NCBI GenBank assembly: GCA_008477525.1 | Contig: SPDT01000006.1 | Span: 4,491,501-4,555,500 of the forward strand | Direction: 5' to 3' | DNA: 64,000 bases | Source: Hypomyces perniciosus | Lineage: Eukaryota; Ascomycota; Sordariomycetes; Hypocreales; Hypocreaceae | In this document: positions 43,629-58,530 of the stretch, piece after piece | Numbering within the stretch: position 1 is the stretch's first letter | Layout of the letters: the number at the start of each line of letters is the position of its first letter | Program-made: the position numbers and the translations under genes | Notes under the pieces: model-generated | What the model saw: only the letters and a program-made list of their open reading frames with translations | Databases searched by the model: none | What the model was told of the DNA's origin: nothing

Positions 43629-46600
43629 TCAAGCACTAACCTCCGCAAACCATGTCCTCAATAGCCCTGCCAATGCGCTCGGCAACTCATCCAAATTGTG
43701 CATAATCAAGTAGTACTGGAACGGGAACGTATCCAGATATCGCTCAATCACAACCTTGCTCTCTCCGCCTTCATTTACAAACTTGGCCTCCTTGAGCTCA
43801 AGCACGCTGTCTCCTTTCTTCTTCCCCGTGTCATCCATGATGATGAACACAATCATGATCCGTTCCTCCATAGCCTCACGCAGTAGCCGTCGGATGGAGT
43901 CGTGAGCAGAAGACGGCGTGAGACCATCCGAGAGGATCAATGCGAGTTGCCAAAGGTCAGAGCCTCCACTGGATTGTTGACGAGCAGTCCGGAACGTATC
44001 AATTGTCCTTCGGATCAGTAACGCAATGTCCGTTCGATCTTGAGAGAATGTGAACTTCTGTAACGCCTTGGCTCCAGCGTCTGATGCAAACGGATCTGTA
44101 AGTTGATGCGCTGTAAACACATCGCTTCCGAATCCCAAGACTCCAACTTGACCAGCCTCGAGCATCGTAAGAGATCGGGACACCATAACCAGAGACTCCA
44201 TGGCCAAAGTTCCAGATGACGACTCTCCCATACTCTTGCTGTCATCGACGCAGAGCATGATCTGGTAGGTCCGCTTGGTGGGAATGCTGCGGCGCATCCA
44301 GATCTTGTCACGCTTGTAGCTCGAGGCGATGTAAGGGATAATGCGCTTGATGTTGAGCCGTTTTCCTGTGCGGAACGAACCAGATAGCTTGGTCGACTGC
44401 GATGGGGTAAGGATCAGTCGCAGTTGAGACGTCAGCGATAGCGATATGCTGTGGGATTTTGTTTGGAACTCAGTCCACTGCTGTAAACACTCTGTGAAGT
44501 CCCGGAGTGGTCGTTGGTCATCCCAAAGATGAGTCGTTGACAATTGTGCTGATGCGTCCTCGATTGACTCCTCTTCCTCATCGTTGGCTTTTTGCGTCTC
44601 TTGCTCCGAAGGCGAAGCCTCCCTGTTGAAATTGCCTTGTCTGGTCTTGACGCCAGTTCGGCTATCATCCATATCATTTGCACCAACGTCCTTGTCTTCT
44701 GATGGCTCGTTGAGATCCATCTCGTCAGGCTCTTGATCAGCAGGTTCGTCACCATCTTCATTCATTACGCGGCTGGATGGGTCTTGTTTCTCCTCGTCTA
44801 TTGCCATCGCTTCATCCAGAGGCTGCGCTTCTTCATTGTCTGCTTTGCCCAGTGCTTGCGTATCTTCGGCATCGTCGTCGTCCTGGAGATGCTGGAATTC
44901 ACGTCTGCCCTGCTCATCCTCAGACTTCTCTTGTCCCTGCTGTTGTTTGGGCTCATCAGGATTGGCATCTTTGATGTCTAGCTGCTGACGATGCCACTTC
45001 TCGAGAGCATCGCCCAGCTTCTTGAAAGGGTCACTACGAGCATCCTCTGGTGCATCACCATCTTGTTCTGGCTTGTCAACGGGTTCCTTTGATCGTGAAG
45101 TTGCTCCCTTATTTCCAGCACTCGTGTCCTGGTCAGCTGCGCCCTCGCCCATTTCGCCGTCTTCTTGCTGTGCGGCGCTGGCCTGGAATTGGTCATCAAG
45201 TTCCATGGAATCGGCGTTCTGATCTTGTCCGGAGCTCTTGACGTCGCTAGGTGCCGCATTCTCAGTATCCGCTGTGGCATCATCCTGCTTTGGATGTTGC
45301 TGCTCTGCTTGCTCCTCAGGTTGCTCTTCGTTTTGGTCCTCCTCATCAGGATCCACTTCATCCTGGACCTCATCGGCGCCAACTTTGTCGTCGACCTCCT
45401 CCGTGTCACTAATTTCCTCATCGGCCGCTGCCTCCTCCTCTAACTGCTGCGCAGCAGCCTGATCCATTTCCTCATCGTCGACGGATTGGGCATCTGGCTG
45501 CTGCTCCTCTTGCTCGTTGTTCTCTTCGATGTCCGACATAAGGTCCATATCCTCATCGTCCGAACCTGCGGCGTCTTGCTCATCAAGATTCATATCGAGA
45601 TCCTCCGGGAGTTCCAAGGCGTCGTTCTCTTGCACTGTCTGGTCCTGTCGGTTCAGCTCCTCCTGTGCTTGCACATCCTCTTCTTCGGGACCTGCATCCT
45701 CAGTTTCAGGCTCGTCGGCTTTGTTAGCCTCTAGCTCCTGGTCCTGCTCTCCTTCATCTGGTTTCGCGTCTCCCTCAGTGGCCATTTGTTCGTCATCTTG
45801 CTTCTGGCCCTTGGCCTTATCTCCTTGTTGGTCCTTCTCAGCCTTGTCATCATCTCCATCCCACATCTTCTCATCTACAGCGGTGGGATCCAGATCATCC
45901 ACATCGCCGGCCTCCTCATCCATTGCGTTTTCCTCTTCTTCCTCGTCTCCCTTTTGCGAGCCTTCTTCCTCATCATCAGCGCCATCGACGCTTCCCATGT
46001 CGCCCTCGAGCTCTTCGTCTGCCATGTCTACAGCATCCTTCTCGTCTTCCATCTCTCCATTCTTCTCCTGATTAGCTTCTTGCGCCAGCTCAGAGAGGTC
46101 CTCATCAGGTTGAATATCTTTGCTAATGTCCTCAGCACCTTCGCCATCTCCGAGACCTGTACCGGCCTCAAGTTTGCCTGAATCCCCAGATTTCTCGTCA
46201 GATTTCTCTTGCGGTGTACAGAAACCTTGCGAAGCGATCTGTGTGAAAGCTTTTGTCATGCCATATGTCATCCGTACCGTAGCACGATGCATATCCAGGC
46301 CTGTCATGATAGACTGTTCGCAAAGTGCTGAAAACTGGCCAAGAATGGGAGATGCAACAGCAATGACGCTCATTGCCGACATACTTGTCTGTGGCTGGCT
46401 GAGGTCAACCTTCTGCAGTGTACGAATGCACTGTTCAACACCTTTCTCGACATTCTTCATATGTAGTTGGTTGATCATGACAAAGAAGGTGTCATTTTGT
46501 TTCTTCAGCCACCCTGCATCAGCTTCTTCTTTCCTTGGAATATCCTTCCCTGCCTTCATGGCACTTTCAACGGCCACAAGAACGGTATCGCATAGCGTAG

Positions 46601-49600
46601 ATACGGATTCTGTGAAAGCCAACAGGTTTGTCGAAGGGGCCTGTGTCTCCAGTTGTTCTCCAGGGATATAGCCCCACACACGAAGTTGCTGAAGAATAAA
46701 TTCAAGGTCGGGGTAGTCTCGAATGGTCTCCTCAACTGTTGCCTGCAAAGCCTCCAAGTCTTGGCATAACTCCGCTTCAAGTTTATCATGTGCATTAGAT
46801 GTCAACTGCGCAGGAAGCTTCGCCAAATCATGTAGCTTCCCTGAATGCGTTTCAAGCTTGTTCATCCATAATTGAAACTTTTGGATGAGGGGACTGTGGT
46901 CACATTGGCCCAACTTCCCGTGTACATGCAACAAATTGGTGACAAGTGTCAGCCCCTGAACGGCCCAAGGTAGCATTCGAGGCCAATTGCTGCTTCTTTG
47001 ACGCCAAGTGAGATTGCCCAGTTTTTGGAAATTACCTAGCTCTTGGAACTGACGGATGACCTTCTGCAGTGACCAGAAGGACTCCGAGACACTGGAAAGG
47101 CTGTTTCGTTGAGAGAGTGCAAATTGGATCAGACCCTCGACGAAGCCAACACTGCGTGCGACCTCGGCCCCAGTCAGATCTTCCGAATGCTCGCGTGCAG
47201 CGGTCCTTGCCTTTGGTGCAAGGTCAAGGACCTTGTGGAAGTGATATTCTGCCTCATTTAGTGCGGACGAATTAAAGAAACCGAACGGAGTCACTGATGC
47301 GAGGACAACGGACAGTGACTCTTGTTCAGACAGCTTGTCTTGTCCAAGGTTGTATCGCAAGCCCATGTTTCGTAGGTCACGCAGCGTATCCGCAAAGAGC
47401 TTGCGTTTTCTCGTCTTCAAATGCTTGACTTCCTCTTTGTTGTCATCGGTCAAGGTCGAAGGGGTCTCTTTCTTTAGCTCTGCCATCGACGATTCAAGGC
47501 TGGAGAGATATTCGTCCAGGGTTTGCGCCACATTACTGGTCATTTCGGGGCTATCCGCAATCTTTTTCATCACCAAAACTGTCTTCGAAACGTTGCTCAG
47601 ACGTTTGTGATTATCCAGCCACCCAGGCAGTGTCTCATTCAACGACGCGAAAGCAGAATCCGGTACATTAACCGCCGCAATTTGATGAGTCTCTTGCGTG
47701 CTTTGGGTGATTTCCTCGTCTGGAAGACCCTGTGCAATGAGGACTTTCATCTCTTGTCCAAGTATTCCACGGAATTTCCTGACGATTCTGAATAGCTTCA
47801 GATGCGATTTTTTCGCGCTTTCTCGGAGAGCATTGATGTTGGTATCCTTCCAGCTGGCCACAAGCAGAACATCCTTCATCTTCTTCTCAAGGGAGGCTCG
47901 TCCTCTCTGAATGGCCTCATCGGCAGTCTTTTCATATCGGGAGAAGTAAAAGATGAAGTTTGAAACAGCATGATAGATGACCGTAAGCGTTGGGTAATCC
48001 TTGGTCAGAAGCTGAAGGTGGCTTTGCAACTGCCTTAGAAGGGCGGCACGGGTCTTGAATTGACCAACGATGGAGGTCGAGAAATAAAGCTCTAGGTTTT
48101 GGATGAGAGCGACGGCATATTGCTGTAGTTCAGACTGAGAATCCACCATGGAGAGAGGAACTGCAATGACTACTTGGTAGGCGATAAACCACCAAGAGTA
48201 CGCGTCTTCTTGACACTTCTTTTGCTCCATGTCAAACAGATTGGCCCATGTCGACAACTCCAACCGACGCCAGCGAATGATGGTGTCGGTGAGTGCGTTG
48301 TGGAGAGAGAGAACGGCATAGATCTTGCTTGCCCATCCACCGAATTGCCATTCATAAACATGTGCATGAAGCTGTTCCACCTTTGGTAAGATTTTGGCCA
48401 AGGGGTCCTCATGTACAAGCTCAAGCACTTTGTTGCATGACTGAATAACATCCGCCAAGGGCTGCATATGTCCTATTTCATCCACAAGCTGCAGCTCTCG
48501 GAACCGGGTCTTAATTTTGTTGATGAGAATAACAAGCTGTCGCGCTTCTGGCAAATTTGCATCCGTGTAGAAATTGTATGATTTATCCATCGCCGCAGGC
48601 TGCAGGCCCTTGAGTTTGTCATCGAGGAGAAGCATTGTGCTTGCAAGCATCTTGTTGTTGAGCTCACGATCAATGTTGGCATGGTCTTTGGTCTCGTTCG
48701 TAATCCGGTTACCCATAGCCTTGCACAGGTCTTGAATGGCGATGGTTGGATCATCCTTGTTGAGGAACAATCGTTTGTGCGCTTCTGCCACTTTTACAGA
48801 CATATTGCGGACCAGGTCCTTCCCGTGACTTGGACGACTAGTATCCGCGTCTTCGTCATAGGTAGGGAAGAGCTCATTGAACTCCTGCTCGTTGATTTCC
48901 TCTTCATCCTCAAAAGAGCCACGGAACCGGTAGAGGCTACCCTTCGCCTCCTCCGCCTTGCGATCGGCCTCAAGCTTTTTCTTCCAATCATCATAGAAGC
49001 TGTGGAAACACTCGAAGATGGACTCGCGTACACTGAGCTGGAGATACTCATATCCTTCGACAGCTACAGCAGCGTGTATAAGGCTGAGGAACTCGAAGCT
49101 CTTCTCGGAAATGTTTTGAGAAACAACATCCCAAGTTGAGCCTCCAAGGAAGGGTATAACTTGAAGGAGGTTCTCCGTGGAGGGCGTGAGATGGGTTGCA
49201 GTCGCTGCATCATGTAGCGACAATCCTACAAGAAGACACTGTAAAAGGTTCGCGGCAGGTCTTGTCATATCTTGATATGCCTCAAATCGAGCAGATAGTC
49301 GATCAAGGAGCCGCGTAACATTTTCTTTGACTAATGCCAACCCTTCATCACCATCGGTAGAGCGGGATTGTGGCGACTGGAGTGCTGATTGCAAGCTTGG
49401 CCCAGTGACGGCTTTCAGCACGTTAGAAAACTCGGCATGAAGTCGACTGAGCTCCGAAAATTCCGGTCTAAACACGGGCTGAACTTCTGGCAAAGGCCCA
49501 AGCTTAAAAAGCTCCTGATTGAGTAATTCAATGCGTTCATTTGTGTTCTGACCAGTGAACTTGCTCTCAAATGCGACCAAAGCTGATATCTTGTCAGTCA

Positions 49601-52600
49601 GTCGACTTTGAAGCTCTTGGAAATATTCCCTCTCCATCATTGGGCGGAGTTGAGGGTCAAAAACACGATCTGGGACGTAAAGCTTCAGAGCACCAATGCT
49701 GAAATGAGTCCAAGCCAGGGCAGAGAAGTATGTCTTGCGGCTAGCGTCGTTCTTTGCAACCAACAATGCAACTATAGATGGAATCAAATGGTCCAAAGCT
49801 ATTTGTTTAAGATGCGATGGGTCAAGGATTTGGACCAAGTCGTCAAAGAGGCGAATATCCAACATAGCCTCGGAGAATTTGGAGATCGACTCGAACTGCC
49901 CCTGGACATGGAGGGATGCCTTGATGACAGCATCCTTTAGATGTGGGCCATGAGCGCCAAAAACTTCAAGCAGCAGTTGCCAAAGGACATCGTTCAGCTT
50001 CAAGAGTGGATCCGCGGCTATCTCAGCAGATAATGAAGAAACATGTTGCCCCAGTGCTGGCAACTCTACATCAAGCAATGAAAGGGAGCCAAGACTGACC
50101 CCTCCTAGTGTCTGTAGCTTTTGCCACAACGAAGCTGTAAGCTTTCCGTCCCATAAATATTGACCTTGATGGGCCAAGTAATCCACGGACTGTAGAAGTG
50201 CTGCTTGTCCGCTAACACTCGCGAGGGTCAGTCTTGCTTTGGTTGGAACATTGGACAATATGGAGAGGTCGGGAGTTCCACTGTCCAATGCAGCCCCAGA
50301 AGCAATGGTACGCAGCATAGCAAATTGTCTCAGAGCCTCAAACTCGTTGGTCAGGAATGGCTGTAAGTCAAATTCCTCGTCTCCAATGCGGGTTTCGAGG
50401 GACTCAATTCCGGCAGTGAGGTCTTTCACTAGCCCGTCAGCGCTGATTACACCACCCCGGACGATCTTATATGCTTGCTCTAGCGTCTGTTGGGCCTTAG
50501 ACAAGTCTAAGATGGAGGCGCCAGCTTTCCATCGGAGGTTGTCAAACCTGATACCCAATCGATCGAGATCAAGGGATCGGTCAAGAACAGATTTGTTTAG
50601 TATCGGAATCGGCCTTAATGCATTCCACAATATTTCCATACCCAGTCCTGTGCTCAGCTTGAATCCACTGGTGAAGTCATCTTGTAGCCGTTGCAGGACA
50701 TAGGATGCGAAATCACGGTTGTTGCTAGACTCTGCTGTTGCGAGCTGTTTCCTCAAGAGTGCTGTGCCTTGAGCTAGATGAGCCTGGAAAATTGCTTCGT
50801 CAAACTCGCCCCTTGTGGCAAGTGTAACGGTGCGATCAAGGTAACATCCAATGGCTCTGAGAAGTTGTGTGCGTTCCTAAATATGATTAGTCGCGTCGTT
50901 CGAGTGTCCAGCGGAGTTTAATATGCTTACCTCCCAATCGTCAAAGACTGACAAGTCGGAGCTAAGATACTGACGAATGCCAGCCAATATCGAGGAAATG
51001 AACGCCGCCAATTTCACAGTAGAGTCTTTGGATACTGCAGCCACACGGTCACTGATAAGTGATCTCTGAAGTCGGTTCAAGGAGACCAATTTTGCTGCCC
51101 GAGCTTGACCTCGTTGTCCATCGAGGGTCTCCTGGATAAAATTTACGTGGCGATAGGTTTCGTAGCAGGTGGCGTTCCATTTTGCTTCATCCGCAGAGGG
51201 AAGTGTTTTGCTGGCGGTGAAATTGTTAAGGGGGTGAAGCGGCTAAGATACCATTAGCTACCGTCATTTTGATGAAGGAGGTAATTGAATTGCCTACCTG
51301 AGCATTCGACAGCCCCGTTGAAGAGCCACCGGGAAGCTTTGAGTACAACTTCATGAGCCCTGGTAGAATATTTGACCCAGCAGAAGACTGGAGAAAGTGG
51401 AGGAGTTCTTGCACTAGTTTTGAGTACAATGTATCCTCACTCGAGAGCACACTTGCGAATCGTGGCAGAAGGGTAACATCCTGAACTGACAGGTTTTCCA
51501 GAGACACTTGACAAGCCTCAACAGGCACACCTTCGGATAAGAGAGACTCAGAATATTCAGTAGACTTTAGATACCGTTGGAGGGAGCTCTCCACATCTGA
51601 TATCTTGCCAAGGCACCTTTCCATGACCGGAGGTGGGGTATGCATATGAATCTCAATAGCACGATTTCTCATTGCACGCGAGAGCTCACCGTATCGTGGG
51701 TCCATTGTTAAGAAGATCCGGAATTCGGGATGAGGTCGGACAATCCGGGGCTCTCCTCCAGGGCCACAGTGCTCATTGATGCTGAGAAATCCATTGGGTT
51801 CAAGTAGGGAGTTCAATCTGTCCAGAACAGAAGCATTGCACATGTTTGCATTGTCTAGGACAAGCCACTGGCCGGCTTCCAGAGCTTTGACGATCACGCC
51901 ATCCAACCATTCGAAGCGCGGGTTCGCCAGCACAAGGGGACTTTGAAGTGTCACAAGGGCTTTGGAGAGGGCGACAGCCGCCTCCGAGTCTTCGGCCACT
52001 TGGGTGAGTAGAGACTCGATAGAAGAACGAATGGCACCAATACTGTCGTTGTCTCCATTGTACTCATCGAGCTGATGTAATAATTGCAGGACTTCATCTG
52101 GTGCTCTGGACGGGACAAGAGACATGATGGAGACTTGCAGGAACTCGCGGAGGTTCCGCAGTGTCGCGTTGATTTCCCGCAAGGGGTCTGCTTGTTCAAA
52201 GCCACCCACGAGATCCATTGTATCAATATCTGCATTCATTGGGAACACCACAAGCGGTTTTCCAGCCAACGCTGCAACATACTCCAAAAGAACAGACTTA
52301 CCATACCCAGAAGGGCTACTAAGAATGCAGGGAATATTCTGCTTCACACAGAGCATCATAGACTCAAGCTCCGGGAGCCTGGACACTATGTCAATGCTGG
52401 GAAGTCTTTCTGGTTGCGAGTTCAAGTCTCTATTCAGAAGAGCCAGGCCGACTTGGCCAAATCTGGAACTAATGTCATGATAAAAATGGCGAGTTTGAGG
52501 TTGTGTTCCCACGATTTGGCGAAAGAGCCTGTCAACCTCTGCGCGATCATTTTCCGTGCGGAAACGTTGCCTGACGACAATATCAAGGAAGTCTTCAACA

Positions 52601-55600
52601 TGTCGACTTTGGAGAAGAGGATCGGATGAGCTAAGCAGGTTCAACCACCTGAGAACATCTCGAAGATTGAACTCCCAGGGGCCACCTTGTGCACCAAAGG
52701 ACTTTTCAACAAGCAGATGATGCTCAATCTGGGACACGAACTGGATAAGTGAGCTTACCACTTCGTCAGATAGAAGAGGAAAGCTGTGACTCGCAATCAG
52801 TTTGAGGTCGTCGTCTTTGAAGACGTCAGCATAGACAACAATGAATCGATTGACAAAGGAACTCGGAAGACCTTTGCGGCCTCCTCCTTGATGATGGGGA
52901 TTTTGAGCCGCAAAGAGGCGGAAGTCGGGATGACGCTTGAAAACCTGGTCGAGTTCGGAGATGTAAACCTCACCACGATGGTCCAAACAGGCATTTAGAC
53001 CCTCCAACACTGATTGTGAAGCAAGATTCATTTCATCGAGAAGAACCCACTCGCCCCTCTGCATTGCTTGTAAGAATGGTGCGTCCCTCCATGCAAAATT
53101 GCCTGCTTCTTCGCCCTCGACAGGCACGTCCGTTCCGAAAAGATCCATCAAATCAGTTTGGTCTGAGAGGTTTATTCTTGTCAACGGTCGTCCGCATGCT
53201 TGAGATAAAGCAACAACCAAGGAAGTTTTCCCGACACCTGGACTACCTTCCAGCAGGATTGGCTTGTTCGTTTGCATAGCGCGAACCACTCTCATAGCAT
53301 TGAGACGCGTGGTTGGTGCATGGAAGGCGAAACTGGACACAGTAGAAGCCGCTGTCGTCCGCGGTGTGCTGAATGCTCCTATTGTTAAGAAAGCGTCGCT
53401 CATCGCAAGTTCAGGTTGCGTTTGGTAAATTACGGAAACGTCTTGGCCGATAAGTTCCCCCAATTTCTTCAAACAATCTTGTCTCTGTTGGTCGATTGCA
53501 TTGGCATCTGTAGCTAGAATAGCCGATGGATTAGCACCGAGACTGTCGATGAATATGGCTGCAGCTCCGTGTACTATAGAGGTGACTGGATCATTGGCCG
53601 GGAACGCATTGATGAACTGAACCCATGCAAGGACCTCTCGAACAGAGAAAGGCGCAGTAGCCATCGGCCGAAATGTCTTGCCAAACCATAGGGCAAACCG
53701 AACCACCACTTCCACGTAACCCTTGGCGCTGTCGTGGAGTTTTGTTCGTACAATATCGTAAACATCGTCACTTTCAGATAGGGGCGGTACCCATATTTCA
53801 GTAAAACGATTCCGCAAGGCTGGAGAAAGTTCTTTCTTGCCGAAATCGCCACCAGGGTTCATGGTTGCGAAGAACTGATAGCCATCAGTCCCCGTGACAA
53901 AGGAATTATCGACCCCCTTTTCAGCCAGAAGAAGAGTTCGCTGTGGTTCAAGAACAGAGTTCAGTCTCTCCAAAACGGAATCGTCAGCTAGGGAGATTTC
54001 GTCAAGGAGGAAGAAGTGGCCTCCTCGCATAGCTTCCACAAGTGCACCGTCTGACCATTCGAATAACGCTTTGCTCCTCGTCTCATTCGATGCAATCCTC
54101 TCTCGAATATCTACGGGAATCATCTCAAGAACAGACTTGTCGAGTGCCTTGTATCTTTCCAACCTATCTACGGCAGAGCCGGATGTGTCAAGGCCACCTT
54201 GTGCCAAGATATTAGTGACGTCGACATCCAGTGCCTCGAGAATGGCGCCTCGGTTTCGGACAGGCCGTTGAGAACCTATCAAATCTCCGGTCTCAGTGTT
54301 CTGGTGCGCATTGACAATGTGTAGCTGCTTTCCCAAAGCTTCGGCCAACAGCTGAACCACAGTTGTTTTGCCGCATCCTGTCTCACCAACTAAGAGAACT
54401 GGTTCATTGTTTCGGAGAGCTCGAGATACTAGCACATACAAACGTCTCATAGCATGAGTCCAAACAACGCCTTGAGAATTTGATCGACGCGTAAAATGCT
54501 GGAGTTCCGGGGCTATCTCTGCAGAATAAAGGTCCTGGGGATTAAGCTTGACCTTGAAGACCTTCTCAATGACTTCCTTGACGGCAAGTCTTTCCTCTTC
54601 ATCGCGAACTCTCTCTGCCAGCAACATGAAGCCATGTGCTGCGATTTCTTCACGAGTATCGGCGTCTCTCAGAGCCCATCGGAACAAGTCTCGGAGCGTC
54701 GCGAAACTGTCTTTTTGCTCAAAGAGTCGGCTAGTTTGGCGGAGACGAGATAGTTCTTTGTAGACAGTGACGATTCGTCTGCAGTCGGGAGGTGAAGTGT
54801 TGCGGCTGCGTTGTTGAAGGATATACTCCAGTTCATCCTCCGGTATGTCGTCGAAATGCAATTCAAGGAATCTGTTTCGGAACGCTCTGGACAACACCTT
54901 TCTACCACCATAGAGACCGGGAGGATTCTGGGTAGCGAAGAGAATGAAGTTTTCATGGGGTTTGACAACTTCTTGTGTCTCCGGGATCAATAGCTCACGG
55001 TTGTCATCTAGTAATCGGTTGAGCGCCTCAAGGACATCCGTCGGCGCCAAATTCAACTCGTCGAGAACTATCCAGTGACCTTGTCGCATTGCCTGTACAA
55101 GAAGACCCTCTTGGAAACGCAGCTTCCCATCTGTTCCGGAAACATAAGTGCCCAGATACTCCTGAAGATCCGTGTGTTCGTGATTATTGATTCGAACGAA
55201 CTTGTTGCCAGTAAAGTTGGCCAGGTACTCGATCATACTTGTCTTGCCTGCAGATGTAGGTCCTTGAATGAGGATGGGAAAGCGTCTCGTCGAAGTTGCT
55301 CTGACCAGGTTGAGAAGGTTTCTCTCCACATAAGGTGTAATGATGTAGTCCTCTCGTTGGATTGGGGTTTGCTCGCCTTGAAACAGCCAGTATTGCCGAT
55401 CTCGGCTCTGGTTCTGGAACTTGACATACTCCCTGCCATCGTTGGGGTGCTTCGGTGGCTGTGATAGAAGTGCTTGCGGGTTTCCATGCCTATCGAGAAG
55501 GTGGTGATAGATAATTGGCAGCAACATCTTTTCGGAATCTCGATCCAGCAACGTCAAAAAGCCCATTGAGAATCCTTCATACAATGCTCGTCTCACACCA

Positions 55601-58530
55601 TAGAAGGGGGATATCATATTAACATAGCTCAACACACGGGTTATTGTCCGGAGACTGAAGTGGGGAACTTCATTTGCACCGTCAACAAGTCGCTTCTCCT
55701 CTGCCATGCGCTTTGTGTTGAGGTATAGGCGTGCGATATCGTCAGCAGCCTGATCATTCTTACTGCTGCCGTTTCCGAGGTATGTCTTAATGATTGTGAG
55801 AAGGTCTTTCAAGTCCTTGTCTGGACTCTTCACATAGAGCTCTGTGAACCTTGACCTGATGCCAATAGGCAGATCCCTCTTTCCAATGTCAGTGGCCGGA
55901 TTCATGGCACCGAATATGCGGAAGTTCGGGTGCGCCACGATCTTCTCAATCTCTCCAGTTTCAGAGAGTAATATCGAAGGTCTCTCATTCGGCCCTGTCA
56001 AGAGATCCGCGATGCTTTCCAGGGTGTCAGGTGAGGCAAGGTTGATTTCATCCAAAAGCACCCAATCACCATTTCGCACAGCTTTCACCAAATTGCCTTC
56101 CACGAATGAGAAGGCAAAGTTGCTGGATCCTCCCGAGATTTGGACATCAAACTGGTCGAGGTTGCGAGCGAACAAATCCCATCGAGGCTTGAGTTCTAAC
56201 AGTGTCTGCAGTTTCGATTGAGTCTTGCGTCTCTTTGTCGGTTGCATATCTCCATTCCTTGCTTCAACTTGTTCTGAGTGAGCCCACTCCAACTCAGATA
56301 CAATCTTTAGGAACATTTTTGGCGCCTCTTTCCACAGTTTGGACAGCTTTGACCATTGTCCCTTGGCAAAACATTTGCCAACTTGCTCAAGATATTTTTG
56401 GTTCTTGGATGCGGAAATTCCGGTCGAGGCGAAGAGGTCCTCAAACTCTTCTTTCAAGGGAACGGCTAGGCTTCGAACGTTCACCGGCTTAAAGCCGCCG
56501 AGTAGGTCTCCAACTTCACTCTGCTGAGAAAGGTTCACGGCGATCAGCTTGTGACCGAGCGATTCTGCCAATTGCTGTACGACTGTCGTTTTTCCTATTC
56601 CAGTTTCTCCAACCAGGAGTACCGGCTCATTGAGTTTGACTGCCACAGCAATCTGTTCCAGGAGTTTCTTGGCGTGAGAGGTGCTGGCGAATGGTCGCTT
56701 CGATTTCTGTAGCCGGTGGGAGAGTTTCTTTTTCCGAAGTTGAGCTCGTCCGATGCTGAACTGAGTATCATTCTCTTCCAAAGGGGGTATATTGGCAGTC
56801 AGGTAATGATCTGCACGTTCTTTGGACAAATGCATCTCTTCAGCAATTGCATAGACTAGCTGTTTACTGAGTTCATCATCTGGGCAGCTGCCCACGAAAC
56901 AATCGACAGCTTCCATGAACATCCAGTCACGCGTAGTCTCAGTGATAGGTTCTTCCCCAGATGTTGACCCTGACGCAAGTAGACACTCTCGTAATCGTCG
57001 GCACCACTTGAGAAGATCTCTCAGGCTCATTTGTCGATCCATAAGCGCCCGACCGCGAGACAGAAGACCTGGGTTGCTACTTAGGCGTGTTAAACGGGCA
57101 TAGACTGCAAGAATGCCAGGAAGGAACTTTCGCAGCATAGGATACATCTGCAGTACAACCTCCTCCAGTTCTGGTTGAGCTAGAGACTCGGTGTATAGAG
57201 ATTGCCAGAAACGCATTCCCACAATGCTTGGCAGGTTTTCTCGGCCGTTCATACCCCTGGATGTTCTGACTGTCGCAAAAAGTCGGAAACTATTAGCAGC
57301 GCGTATTCTCTCTCCGTGGCTAGGTATGAGCAATTCATTCCGTTCAATAAGAGGGAGAAATGTGCTGAGAACCTCAGTCGGGGCTCGATCAAGATCCTCC
57401 ACCAAGACCCATCTCCCTTCTTTAACTGCAGTGGTCAACACACCAGGGCGCCATGAGAAGCTTCCAGGTTTCGAGTCCGTTGAGTAGAGTCCGATAAGCA
57501 TCTTTGCATCCGTCTGTTCGTTTAAATGCAGAGTCACCATACTTGAATACATGCCTAGCTGTTTGGCAATCTCATGAACCAGTGCAGTTTTACCGACACC
57601 TGACAATCCATGGAGAAGTATTGGCTCGGGGTTGCGAAGCATTGAAGCCAATTGCTCCAAATTCCTCGTAGTTGTCGCAGTCATTACAAGACTTGATGGG
57701 TCGCTCACTGGTACAGATGGTCGTGGGAGGATTATATCGCCATATGAGACAACATACGGGGTAAGGGTTTGAAGGCACGGCTTGCTTTCAGAGTCTTGAT
57801 CGCTGCGTTTTACTTGTTGGCGCAATGCGAGGACCTTCTTGGCACGAGCACGCTCGTGTAGAGACAAGAAGCCATAGTCCACTGATACACCATCAAAATC
57901 CGCAATAATGGCATCTTTATTTCCGAGATGTGCTTCAATGAGAGTCTCAAGTTTGTGGTCGGATGCGTGAAACAGCTGGCAGAAAATTCGGATTGCCAGA
58001 TACCTCACGGCCTTATTCTCATGTGTGAAAAGAGCTTGCATATAAGCTGGTGATATTAAAGAGCTGAAGGTTCGCAAATCAAAACTCAAAAGTCTCCAAT
58101 AAGTCAAAAGGCCTTGCAACAAGGCGCTCCCGTCCACTTCCGACGAAGCACCATGAAGTTTTGGAAGAGATAGATGAAGGGACAGCTCATGCTCCGTCGC
58201 ACCGGTGGCCTTGACAGGGCATCGAAGGAAAGTTGAAAGATATGGCGCGAATGGCAAAATCCTGGCAATTGCTGAGGCCACTAGCAATTTCCGTGATCCG
58301 TTCCCTGCGTTAAGAATCCATCGTGCGCAGATGTCAGGAAACACATCTTCGAAATGCACGAATATTTGCTCTGTAAGTGACGGACTGAGTGCCGCCTCTG
58401 AAACGGCATCAAAGAGCTTTGTCGACGAATGATCCTTGATAATCTCAAGTAATTCGGAAGGCAGATGATCCAGTACAGTCGCATCGCCTAGGAGCGACCT
58501 CCTCTGCCGCGAGACATCAACCATTTGCAT
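43629..58530 (-). CDS. mdn1: Midasin (MDN1/REA1), giant dynein-like AAA ATPase
   Basis: Three exons on the minus strand, 58530-51298, 51242-50931 and 50876-43629, with introns of 55 and 54 bp, all phase 0, give 4,930 aa, close to yeast Rea1. Six AAA modules are marked by Walker A loops: GLSGVGKT (~310), GETGIGKT (~642), GPTSAGKT (~1091), GETGCGKT (~1382), GSPGVGKT (~1761) and SPSGYGKS (~2071). A long helical linker follows. A ~500-residue Asp/Glu-rich segment (~4100-4640) precedes the C-terminal MIDAS domain with its DxSxS metal site in VDDSKSMGES (~4724). The MIDAS domain grips the UBL domains of Ytm1 and Rsa4, and ATP hydrolysis pulls these assembly factors off pre-60S particles in nucleolus and nucleoplasm. 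The frame is intact over 14.9 kb. The gene shares a 267-bp promoter with the bL12m gene. Confidence 0.97.

Noticed and set aside
45517..46071. Open plus-strand frames opposite the midasin acidic segment (Ser/Leu-rich, up to 184 codons)
   Set aside because: They mirror GAG/GAT/GAA codon runs of the Asp/Glu-rich region; low complexity, no start context, no family resemblance.
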